Source: Metaphire vulgaris
Lineage: Eukaryota > Annelida > Clitellata > Crassiclitellata > Megascolecidae
Assembly (NCBI GenBank): GCA_018105865.1
Contig: CM030848.1
Location: 6,614,301 to 6,678,300, forward strand
DNA length: 64,000 bases
Direction: 5' to 3'
A program made the translations under genes and the position numbers. Of this stretch, positions 22,585-36,027 are shown in pieces. Below the pieces are notes generated by a model. The model saw nothing but the letters and a program-made list of their open reading frames with translations. It had not been told where the DNA came from and did no database searches. Each line of letters starts with the position of its first letter. The stretch's first letter is position 1.

Positions 22585-25500
22585 CTACAGCATCAGACAA
22601 AATACTTATTCTGTAATAAATTCCATAACCTGTAGGATATTACCACATTTGAATATTATTGTCAGTCGTGTCCATCAAAATATCTCTCTCTCTCCCCTCT
22701 CTCTCTCTGTTATTTTGCGTTAAATTCAAAACACCAGCTGGCTAATCAATTTCACTGTTGATATCCAACTGTGTACCAAGTCATCGTAAGCCAAGTCAAT
22801 CTGGGCAAGAATGCAGTGAAGCAAGTGAACATCTGTGCTTATCAGTGAGCATGACAGAGACATAAGCCATATTATGAAAATCAATTATTACTTGGAAGTA
22901 TTTTACTATTCTCTAATTTGTATGGGTAAATAGAACAAAGAATGGGGACATACTAAGTTGGAACAGTGACGTCATAATCAATTGCCTTCAAAATCAGCGT
23001 TGGTAAAAAATGTTCATTTCATAATGCAGAATCAGATGCAATGCTACGTATTCATTCTAACCTCTTATGCTTAACATTTGGTCCACTTTGAGAAACCTAT
23101 CAATATCCACTACAGATTTTGGTATGGGTTCAAATCTCAGTTGTATGGTTAGCAATTTAAGGACTACAATTGACAAATTCAACAATAGATTTTTAACTAA
23201 GAAAAGAATATCAAACAAAAAATGGACAAATATTGGCTAACACATAACAAAGAAATGCTTGGGACTTATTATAATGTGCCAACAGTGCTCTATAGTGGAT
23301 TTTAATTATATAAATTTCTAGTTAAAGTCAAAAATTATGATCAAGGTCATGATTCATGCATCAGTTTTAAGATTCTGGATGCCAGGAAACTATGTTCGAG
23401 CAGATTCCCACTAATTGGTTTCTTGAAGGAACAAGGGTTGCAATTACCTCATTCTCATCAGCTCAAAATAATCTGAAACTGGCACAAATTACACAGAGGA
23501 AATGCATAAGTTTAAACAATGTCACTTTAAGTATGATTACGTTTTGTCTGGTTGGGAGTTGTGGGTATACTAGTCGTCGACGATCGTTTTCTCTGTCTCC
23601 CAGACAACAGTCTTGTCAGGTGCTGAAAACAAAATAACTGCCACATAAATAAAACTGTCATACAATACAGTACTACCAAGCCAAATTTTTAAATACACAT
23701 TACATAGCCACCAAGATAAAGAATAAACTTAAGAAATTATGAACCAAAATTGCCAACATTAAGAAGATAAGCTATAAAAGTGAAATAACAGCAGATAACC
23801 ATTTTAAACTTTTATTCTAATGCGGCATTGTAACAAGGTTAAGGCAAACGGTCAAATTGAAAGTACTTAATGCTATGAAACCTTGGTTCTAATTAAACCA
23901 GTGTAATATATATATATATATATATCCTTCTTTTTGCTACAGGAGTAAATGCACCAAGTCCATTTTACCGAAGGTATCTCATCTCGGCTCGATACAATCC
24001 CTCACAAACTTTTTCTTACTGAGAATTTTTGTCGAATATAATCAATGGCTTTAAATTTAACCCTAACTCTAGGTTAGTAGAGCATCCTATAGGAACAGAA
24101 CAGTTTTGGACAATCTTGGAGCCACAACCCCAATTATGACAGGCTTATAATAAGGTCATATACAACAAAAGTAAAACAAATCTATAATGTAAATGTTACA
24201 AAATAGCCTGCAACAAACATTTACAGTGCATACATTATGTGCAGGAAGTGAATTGGACAGTCCTCAATGTCAAATGAGATGTGATTGACATGAATATGCA
24301 TTTCATGATATTTCACAGTGTATATGTGTACATTTATCGATGCATAACTAACATTGTGTATTTGAAATATAGGTTTAATCGCAAGAAAACAAGTTTATCG
24401 TAATTTATATACACTTTGTAGCCAAATCACGTAATCTGAAAATTTGTTAATTTCTATAGGGTGGCCATTTATTAAGGCTAATAACTTGTACTGCGTTAAA
24501 AAAATCAAAACAAAACATTTGGTACAGCTTTGAATGCATAATCAAATTCCTATAACAAAATATTTGCAGAAGATGGGCTAAGATAAATGATGATGGTAGG
24601 CTATACACCTTCTTATGCAGAGGGCGTTATAAAAAAGTCTACTCTGCTGCCAATGAAACATATGCTACCTGCTCCACACTACTTGAAAACGTTTTCAATA
24701 GCTGCAGAACATGCCGAATAAAACATCAATTCCTTTAATTATCCGTAATAGATTGTTCAAAGGAGTTATTATTAAAAGAGTTATTATTATACATATTATA
24801 ATAATAGCTGGGGATTATTTTTCAAGGAGTCATTATTATATATATATTATACCGGTACCACAAAATCTAGTAAAAGTTCTTTTGATGTATTGCAAGATGC
24901 CACAAGCTAGACAATAGACAAATGAATGCGAAAATTGATAATTACGAAACTGCTTGGCCCATAATAAGCAGAAATTTGCTGAATCGTTTTTAAAAATCTT
25001 TGTAAACTAATGGTTTAATGGTTATACGTACATGCAAAACTTTCAAAATAGAATATGTCTATGTAGTACATGAAATGCCATATTAATATTAACATGAAGA
25101 AGCATATGACTTCAAAGTGGTTATACCTCAAAAGACAGCCTCTGCTCTTTCACTATTTTCTGTCACAAAAACGTTTACTCAGATTAGCAATTAAAATCAA
25201 GAAGCCAGCAACCAGCAAATAAAAACACAGTAACAATATCACTTGCAATTAAACAAGCCAAACAAAACAAAACCGTTTATCAGTGGTAAAGACATTAGTA
25301 AAACACGGTTAAGCATTGCAATAATAAAATAATAATAATAATACCTCACACCCAAAAATATCAACGTCAACTGATTAAATAGGACATTCACGTGGACTAT
25401 GTAAGCTGAAAGTTTAGTTTTGATTAATTCCAAACTAAGTGTTAAGAATTTCTCACATAAAATGCAACTGGAAGATGCAATTAAGCAAATGTTAACCGAC

Positions 25501-28500
25501 AATGCACAAAATTCTCATTGTGATCGCTGGCAAATATTGAACAAAATAAAAGAGAACATTTAAGAGGAATTAGATGCCAATGTCACACTTTAAAAACTAC
25601 TGCAAGCAAAAAAGCACAACACCTTGAACAAAAGCACCCACATACTAAAAGGCAAAATTTCTGCCTTCGCTCCATAATATAGAAATTAACGAAATTCACA
25701 ACAAAAATGGATAGTAAATCAATTTCAGACTCACTCCAGTTGAAGACGAGTTAATCGGTGTTGTTGATATTGAAGCCGGAGTACCCCCACACTTAACACG
25801 CAAGCGCTCCGGTAGCCACTTGGTATGTCTCACCCACTTCCTGTACTCTTTAATAACCTTCAAAACAAATTAACCATGTATAAAATAGGTTTTAAATGAT
25901 TGTGCCTAAGGCAATCAAATGAACACTACAATGCACATTTAAGTAAGAGGAAGGCAAAAAATGCTAAATTTGGCAGCATTACTAAATTTGGCAACAAACA
26001 AATCACAACCTGACGTTATTGATATCAGAGGGAATGATGGAAAAGCACAATGATGCATAGGCAGCAGTAAGTGCTGTTATGATATGTGGTATTTACTTAC
26101 TTACTTTGTATTAGATTCAGAGTCTTTGGTTTGGACTCTAGGGTCTTCTGGTTGAATGTTTGGACTGTTGTGTTAAAATAAATATAATCTTAAACAAAAT
26201 CAGCCGTAATCTCATTTATTATATAATGCTGCGCTCTGAGCCTCTAACAGTATGGCTAACGTGATAAGTTTCAAGATAATGGTGGGACTACACAAAGGTT
26301 CTATTTCAAGTATTCTACTCTTAAAAGAAAACACTTAAAACAACTCTGTTGTAGACTTGGTAAAAATGACAGAAGTTTGACGTGCTCACTTTGTCGCACA
26401 TTAAACAATGGAAGATGAAAATGAAGACTCCTTGGAAACTGTTAAGAACAGTGAAGAGATAAGCCATGATGATCATCTGGTCGTTGATGTAGAACAGACC
26501 GAACGTCCACGTTAGACCCAAGAGCACGATAAGCACAACCGCACCCTTCACCCACGATCTGAAAACCAATATTTACACACTTCATAATCAAGGTATATCC
26601 AACCAACACTAATGAAGTAAAAGATGAAACATTCCGGTCAGATGTAAAATACTACTCTACATTGTGAAAGGTAAAAAGGTAAGGCAGTCCTGTACTCAAA
26701 CTAGCATAGGGTCCAGTACTAATCTCCGGTTTCTGAGGCAAGCAGCAACGCATGTGGCTTATGCCATTTAATTTAGCATGACTTAGCATGATTTAAAGTA
26801 GCTTAAGAGGCATTACTGCCTGTGTGAGAGCCACTACAGGTGCTAACGGGGCTTGAACCCGTTCCTTCTGCCTGCCGCTCCAGCGTAACCGACTCTGCCA
26901 TCTTCCGCCTCCTGCAGTAATTTGCCATTACTTTCTCTAGACCCACATTATACCTTCGCAGCTTAAAGCTGCTACCAATTTATCAATGCCTAGGAAATGA
27001 ACGACTTCATAGGTCACCGGTACCACAACTTGATCCAGGGATGATCACCCATTCAAGTACGAGCCGCGCTCAACGCTACTTAACTTCGAAGCTTTGACAG
27101 GAACCAGTCGTACAACACCAAATAGGTCGATACATTATGTAAACAACTGCGGCATATAATGAAACTTGAAAATCAGAATGTTTAGAAATTTCTCATTTGA
27201 CATTAGCTGCCTTGCATACAACTAATCAAACCAGATGTCAACAGAAACAGGCAGAGGTTGCCACTACAGGATTCAAGAAAATCAGCCGGAGAAATGCTAA
27301 CAATACCATCAATTAAAATTTCAAAAAGGAACAAATTAATTTGTGTCCAACTGTCATGCATTACAGCATTTGACAGAATGAATTACCGGCAATATCAACT
27401 ATGCAATCGCATGAAGAAAAAGGTTAATAATACATAAAATTAAAATTGCATTGCACTACAGAAATAGGATGTCACCTGAATATAAGTGTTTAAACCAGCA
27501 ATCATTTCACTAAGTACCAATGGCATCTTAAGAATATTTACTCTAAAAATACCAATACACGAATGCACATGCATACAATTAGATATATCTAAATTTCATA
27601 TCTGTACACAGCCAAATCTGACTCCTGTATAACTTGAATTATAAGAATATTCTTGCATCAAAAGACTATTAACAAACCTCACCTTATGTTCTCAAATTTA
27701 GTTTTCTGCTTTATTTTCCAGTTGTTGGATGCGCTGCTTGCATGACGGCACATGACAGTCATTGCTACTGACAGCATGATCAAATTCACCTAAACAGGAG
27801 AAAAGATGAACACCCATCAACCCATCGCTTACATATCAATTCAATAAAAGGCCTCAGGTATATCCAGTATGCCCAGACTCTCTAAAACATTGTCAATGGT
27901 TACAAACACTGTACAGGAAAAATAGCCTACAAAATCAAAGCCTTAGAGTCAGGGTTATTTCTAGGATTGTGAATTTAGGGGGTGTTGGTAAAATCTGGGG
28001 GTGTTCGGGGCTATTAAGGGTACATACCATTCTTAGATTAGGAAATTTGGAGGTGTTGACCTCAAATTGGAGGTGTAAAAATATCCCTGCTTAGAGTGTA
28101 AACACAACTTTGCACTTACGTATTATCTTATAGTGCATAAATGAGCATAATAAAATTGAGTAAAAGCTTACAAACAGGATAGCACAGACAGGACCAACAA
28201 ACGCCCAAATGAAGCCCTTTTCAGTCGTGAGCCAACAGCTACAGAAATAAAAGGTAACTGCTCATGTACTAAATCAAACTGCAAACAAATGAATAGGCAG
28301 CATGAAAATATTACAGATCTTGCAGCAAAATCATGACATCAATTTATAAAAGATATATAAAATTTATTGTTTAAAATATGAAATTCATTCATTCCTCACA
28401 TGGTGTTAACATAGTCAAATAATGAACATGACACAACATTACAAATTAACACACACACTTACTGTGTTTCAGTGCCATATCCTTCATGGTAAACAATAGC

Positions 28501-30624
28501 AGAAATTCCAACAATGAAAGCCGGAATTCCTTTCAAATGAAACAAAATGAAATTATATAATCAATCGAACACAAACTAACCTTATGTAAAAATTTACCGT
28601 AAAATCTTGAATATAATGCACACATAAGTATGATGCACATGGCTTTCCAGGATTCAGATCAAAACGTAAAATCAATTTTCATAAATATAAAGCACACCCT
28701 TAAATCTCCACACTCAGTAGTAACATTTTACTTGACCATCAGTAAGCTTAATAATTACTTTGCTGACAGAACTGTGACTCTTGCAAATGTCAAGAGATTC
28801 ACGGGTAGATGTTTCTGAGCCTGTGCTTACTGTAATGAGTAGAAGAATGTATAGTGTGTACCCTGGTATCATATTAAACAGAGATTCTACTGTCAGACTG
28901 TCATTAATTGTAGGAAGAGTCACGCTACAGTGACACCTGGCTTTGTTTAACTGAGCAAGTAGCCTGCAATAAGGTCATTAATACCACCCGCATTGTGGTT
29001 CCAAGCTGTCTTCTCCTTCTCGTCTCCCTCTTCCTGCAAATTGCCTCTTTCCATCTTTCTTCCTCCCTCTGACATCAGATACTTGTTGGCAACAATAGAC
29101 TAAGCTTTCAATTAAGTCATTAATGCAGTTCCACTTCATTGTCCCCCTCTCCCCTCTGCCCCTATTATTACAAATTGTCTCTCCATTTCTATCTGTCTCC
29201 CATTAATGCCACCTGCTTTGTCGTTTAAATGATACACTATACACTAAGGAAAATGCTGGTAAAATTAAGAGAGAAATTAGGAGAAATTAGGACAAATTTA
29301 TTTAATTTCAGCATTATACAAATAGAATATGCACTGTAACTTTATGGAAAATTCTGAGTTAAAACATGCACACTATACTCGATATTTTACAGTATACATA
29401 ATAAAGTAGTCTCAAATCATCATACACCAAAGAAGCAATCTCAAAATGACTGATTCATGTTCATAATTTTCTGTCTTTTACCTATGCATCTGCTATTCAT
29501 ATTTGGTATACCTTCTACTAAATCATGGTTAAACATTACTTAGTTATGTTTACATGGCCAGTCACAGTATGACTCCACTGAATTTAGATTTTAATTACAC
29601 TCACAGCTGAAATTATTATTTATAAAAGTTATAAAAATTGCATGGATGTAACCTGTACCAACACAAATAATTTTAAAATTATTTTAAATACCACTGATGC
29701 AACATACCATAGGCAGCAAAGTAATACCACTTGATTCTTGACTTTTCAACCTCAAAGACCTCAACGAGCATAACGTAGAGCTGGATTCCTTCCAGACACA
29801 TCCACGCAAATGACGCCAATAAGAGAAAGTGCAAGACACCGGCAATTACGGAACAGAATACCTAAGTTAAAACAAAACACTGCAATCAAAACAAACAAGG
29901 AAATATTACAAGACTGTAATGTTAGAGTAGGGAGTAGAGGTTGGATTCTTGCCATGAAATCGGAGGGTAGCAGATAAAATTTAGCGTTAGTGAATAGTGA
30001 CCCTGCTCAGCTCTAATTGTCTGTGAGGAAGACAAATCTAGCTAAAGTCACATGCAAGGAATTTTCTAAACTGTGTGGTAATATGCAGTGTTGCAAATAC
30101 AGGAGTCAACTGTATTGCACTGATGGTAACTGGCAATAACAGATGCTCACTATTAAAAAAGAATGTGACATTAGTCACAGTGATATCATACAGACTGACT
30201 ATTTACCAATGAAATTCTATTTGAGTTATTGTACATAATTTGATATTAAAACACAAGACTCCATTTCTTTCTAATTTATTTTCCAAAGGCAGTTGTAGCA
30301 ATAATTAGACTCACTGGCTTATCATACTGCACAATGCCAAACAGGAAGACAATTTCCGCAAGGCACAAACAAGCAACAAGGTTCGTATGGATTGTATTAC
30401 GATCGCACTGCAAATTCCTGCAACACAAAATCTTCTTAAATAAGTTAATAACAAAATGCAGATCCAACTATATCTGAGTTCGAAAAGGAAGCAATAAATA
30501 GACAAATTTCAAGTAAACATTTTCTAGCCACTCTTATCAAAGACAAAACAAGATACACTTTATTATCCGCCTAAACAAAGTTCAGGTGAGCCTTCAAACA
30601 AATAGGAGAACGGCATAAAATAAA

Positions 30625-30703
<79 letters not shown>

Positions 30704-33700
30704 CCAAAAACAAAATAGCAGAACAACACTAATTCAATTTCAAATAGCTACTCTTCTGTCTTTAAATTTTATCAGTCACTCTTAATTCATTAAGTTTACA
30801 CTTTGGCTTGCATGATTGAGATCAATGCCAACAAGCACAAACTCTATAAATATCATCTAACATAAAATTGTTGACTCTTACTTGAAGCAGAAGAATGTGA
30901 CAAAGCAAATAAGGAGACAAACGATGCTCAGTATGCAACCAAAGTATGTTATAAAAGATAACGTAAACTTCTGTTGACCCGATAAATTAATCTGTCAAAT
31001 ATACACCATAAAAACACCCTTAATGAAGAATATTATAATTATTTAGAGGTCCAAAAATGTCAATTCCAGATACATTATGGCAATAATCACATGCATTAAA
31101 GAAGTAATAATTAAATTTTACATAGAACAGTTTAAAATGCTTTCTAACTTTACAGATATTGAACAACGTGAACTGTGGCGTGTTTCTACCCACTTAAAAT
31201 AACTAAACTGAAAAAATAAGTAAAAAAGATGATGGAAACTTCAGGAAGTATTCATTAGAAGGGTGCAGAGAGGAATTCTAGCAGTTTGCACACATGTTGC
31301 CAGCCTCCTAAGTCCTCAGAATAAAGTTTTCTTATCTGCCTTATCTTAAACATTTTAATTTACTTCAATTAGCCTACTGCTTGTGTATATCTGCCCAAAA
31401 CTGATGTCTTGTGGTGCTACAGTACACTCCCATCTGTGTGTCTAAAATTTTTGCTTCTTCACTCAATCCCCATAATGACGCTATGTTCACATACTTCCAA
31501 TATAATCATACAAATATTATATCCCATTAGGAATTCATTTGATCTGGAATTCAGACCCAGACTTGATTAAATCCATTGGACCTGGAACCCAGAACTGGAT
31601 CTGAATGATCCTAAAAATTGGGTTCCATAATATCCCAATTTCACCATCGATTGCTCATTTATAAGTAAATTCTTTTTATTGGCTAATTTCTCACAGACGT
31701 TTTTGCAGAAATTTTTTTCAGAAAAGCCAAAATGTTGCAGATTTCAATAACCAGAAACTCCCATATCATGTAAAATCATCGTCAGTCTTTTTAAAATACA
31801 ATTACAAATGAGCCATTGTAATACCATTGGATTCCGAATTGACATGAGCACAGCAAAATTAGTAAGATGTTCACATTCACAGGTGGTGTGCGTTGTGTTT
31901 GTGTCAACCATTTTGCACCCAAAATGTGACCATTTTCCGTCCATACTTCTAAAAATAAACAGCACAGAATGTTTTACAATAAAACTGAAATTCCACTATG
32001 TCAATTCCATTAATCTAGAAAATGCAGAAAAATAAGCATGTGGCCTTATACAGATTTGGCTGTAATTTCATCATCATTATCAATTGCCCAGAAATGCTTT
32101 GCACTCACTGATGAAATTGTGGTGCATGTGGGATCATGACAACACTCTATTCTACAATGTCAACATATATGTATGTCCAAACCTTTTACAACCTCTCTCA
32201 GATATTAATATATTCCTAGCATACCAGAATCCTGTTCCCCAAGTTCCTAAAACCCTTTCCGCCACCCTATGTTACATCTAATTAGCCATGCGCCGCTCGT
32301 CATCGATCAGATCCCTATTGTCCCGTCGGCCGAGGTCCGCCTGCTCAGAGTTCTATTAGACGAGTCGCTGTCACTCCGGAACCACATCGGCATCGTCGCT
32401 CGCAATTCCTTCTACCAGCTCCGGCGGATTAGAGTGATAAGAAGACACATACCTGCGTCTGCTGTGACCCAGCTTGTGCGGGCACTGGTGCTTACGAGAA
32501 TAGACTACTGTAATAGTATGCTACTCGGAACGCCAGACTACCAGCTCAATCGTCTGCAGATGGTCTTGAACGCTTCCGCCCGAGTGATCTTTCAGACCAG
32601 GTGGTGTGAGCACGTCACTCCGCAACTTCGGGCAGACTACACTGGCTACGCATTCCGGAGCGGGTAATCTACAAGAGGTGCTGGTTCACGTTCAGAGCAC
32701 TCTACGACCCGTTCTGCCCAGACTATCTATCGGTGCTTCTTCGAAAGCCTCCATCCACAGAAGGTCGCTTGCGGCTCAGATCCTCCAGTCGGGTCCGACT
32801 GACGGTGCCTCCTCCCTCGAAAACAGCCAAACTGGGGGAGCGTTCTGTTACTCGAGGGAACCCGGCTCTCTGGAACGCGTTACCAGACAGTGTCACCAAC
32901 GCAACCAACTTGGAAACATTCGCTAAGAAACTAAAAACGCGCTTGTTCGGACAATCTTTTAATTCAATGTAAAGCACTCTTGACTCTAGCCCGCTAGGAC
33001 AATAGCGCTATATAAATTAGCCTATAACTAACTAACTAACTATGTAGGAATCCAAGGAAGATATATAGAAAGCTATCATATGCTGCAAGAGACTAATGAA
33101 ATTACACACTAAAGATTAACTTAAATCAATCATTAATTTTCAATCTATATATTATGAGGAAGTGACATATTTCAATAGTTTCAAATAAAGCATTCTCTCA
33201 TCAAACAACTACTAACAATTAGCTCATTCCAAATCAAATTGATTGTGAGTGTGCGAAACCTACCTTTCAGAATAATCCCAGAATGAGCATGTCGGATTGT
33301 ATATGTTGTTTTCCTTCAAATACAAATGTATAGATATATAGATAAAAAGCCACTGAATGCAAAAAATTGGACAAAAGAGAAATTGTGAGCAAGAGAAGAA
33401 CAAGTGGATTGACAAACGAGATCAAAACAGGATCCAGATCTGAGGAGAGGAGCACAAGAAGGGGACGGGAAAGGAGAAGTAATAGAAAAGAAGAGAGATC
33501 GTCAGGACGCTATCATTCTGAGCCAATCAAGTAAATTTTCATTAACACTACGGCCTTTTTTGATAAGCATAAATTAAGATGCCAATTAAGGAGTAGACAA
33601 ACACACACACACAAACTCATGAGTACCGGTATTTGTTAGAAATATGCACAACAAAATAGCAGTAGCAGGATACTTTCTGGGGTCTCCCTCCCCAAAATAA

Positions 33701-35976
33701 TTCAGATTCTTCCACTTTCAAAGTGCCACGATGAAAATTCACTTGAAATCAGTCAACAGTCACAATATTAGTAAGGAATATGCAACATCATAGAGGTTGT
33801 TATGAAAAGATTTGGATCTGTCTTAAACCGATAACGCTATGACAACAACAAGGCAAGAACCTCAAACACAACGTTACTGCATCCTCAGGTCACTGAAAAC
33901 AATCGCACTCACAACCCACATGCTGGGAATGATCTTTCAATTCAAAAGGTGGTGTAATAGCAGAAAACTAAGAGGAAAATGAGGGACAAAGAGCAAGAGG
34001 AACACAGAATAAAATACCCTGATAGCTAGCCTTAAGAGAAGAAACAGCAACCAAAGACAACATTGAACAGATAAGAACAGCCGGTAACAGAATAGAGTGG
34101 AAATCCATTGTTGCTAATTTAGCAATACACTAGCAAATGAATAAGAAGTAATTACAGAATTATCAACGACCTCCAAGCAGTGTTGTTTCAGTTAACTTTA
34201 ACTGTAACTGAAATATCAGTTAACTGAAAAACAACAAATCAGTTAACTGTAACTGAAACTGTAACTGAAAAATGTCAATAACTGTAACTGTAACTGAAAA
34301 ATAAATAACTGAAATAGCTAAAATAACTGAAAAATAATTGTATATATAGTTGCGTACTATTTCAGGTTTTTTGATGTTTTAATATCATATTGTAAATACA
34401 TGACATGCTTACAATATTTTTATGTCATGATTTGATGGACGTTTTGATGGACATGCATATGAAAATATTTACATATCAGTAGATTTTTCAATCAATTAGA
34501 GAGAGCAGGGTGATTGTGTATTAAGAAAAAATGTTCAAAATTTCATTTTTAAATGTGTTCTATGGCAAATAACTGAAAATAACTGAAAATAACTGAAAAA
34601 TTAATAAATGTAACTGAGACTGTAACTGAAAAATGACAATAACTTTAACTGTAACTATAACTTAAAAATAATTTCAATAACTCTAACTGTAACTGTAACT
34701 GAAAAATAATCAATAACTGAAACAACACTGCCTCCAAGAAAAATTTGCAGTACAAATAGAAAATACTTTAAAACAAAAACAAACAAAAGAGCCTACTGTC
34801 AGATGTTCCAGCGTGTAAACGATCGGTTCTTTCAGAGGTACTTGCTCCCCCTTCCGGCCATTGACTGAGGCTGAAATTATCTTAGAACCGACGAAACTCT
34901 TCACTCCACTCTCATCAGCGCTTTTGAGAATTTCGTTGTTCTTTAGTGGATCGTCTGGCTGATCGCTTTGAATCGGATAACCATGAATCACCCTCAGCTC
35001 AGGGAGAGTATCTGGCTCGTCATTGCTTTCGTATTCGTCAATTTCATCGTATGCATCGTAGACGTCCGAGTTCAGCCACCGATCGAGGTTATTGTAGGTG
35101 GCAAACACAACTTTAGCAAGACCTAGTAACAAATTCAGTGTGAATGACCTAACAACTTTATACTTTTCACAGTTAAATAACATCTTCCAAAACTGAAGAA
35201 GTTGATCAAGATTGTGTGTGGATTTGTTTCTTGTCGTGAACTTGGTTTTGCCTTTCAGCAATTTAGAAATTTTTTCTTTGTCACCAGACACTTTTCTCTG
35301 TGTCCACAAAGAACTAACTTTTGAGGTCATAAAAATATACACACATATATACAACACTGACCAGCCAAAACAGCACAGACAAAATTGCGCAAAGAAAATG
35401 CTGACAAAAGAGCGCAAAATTACAGACAAAACGGCACCGACAAAATGGTGCAAATGATAGGTACAGACAAGAAGAACTGGTATTACGCGGTATATGGTAA
35501 ATTAGGTGATGGCACTTCCTCCTCTTCCTCCCTTCTAAACGGGTCAACAGTCAAGCGGCAACATATTGATCGGAGCTGTTCCTTTGTCTTTTTGATAGTG
35601 TTTCAGCACGATCACGTGATGTGGCGGTTATGGGTAATGAATTCACTACTAAACTTATTTTATTGAGTAAAATTAAGTGCAACTGCTCTTACATTATAAT
35701 CAAGCCTATCAAAGCTAGCATAATTTTTAACTATAGTTTTTAATCTTTTGTCCAGCTGAATGTATAGACATCTGCATTGATGGTCCCTCTGGGATGGGTA
35801 AACGTGAATGTCGAAAGAAAGATTGTGCCTCTCGTCTGTGCTGTTTTGTCTGGGTGTCATATACAATGCTTCAATGACATCGCATTCTGAAGAATGTTTT
35901 CTCACATTCAACCAAAGAGTACAATTTTTTACAAGTCCCTTGGTAACGAAGTACAGAGGGCATTAATATCTATAAT

Positions 35977-36027
<51 letters not shown>

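Noticed and set aside
28960..29230. CRISPR-like spaced repeats
   Set aside because: Repeats are imperfect, few, unequal in spacing and in an animal intron.
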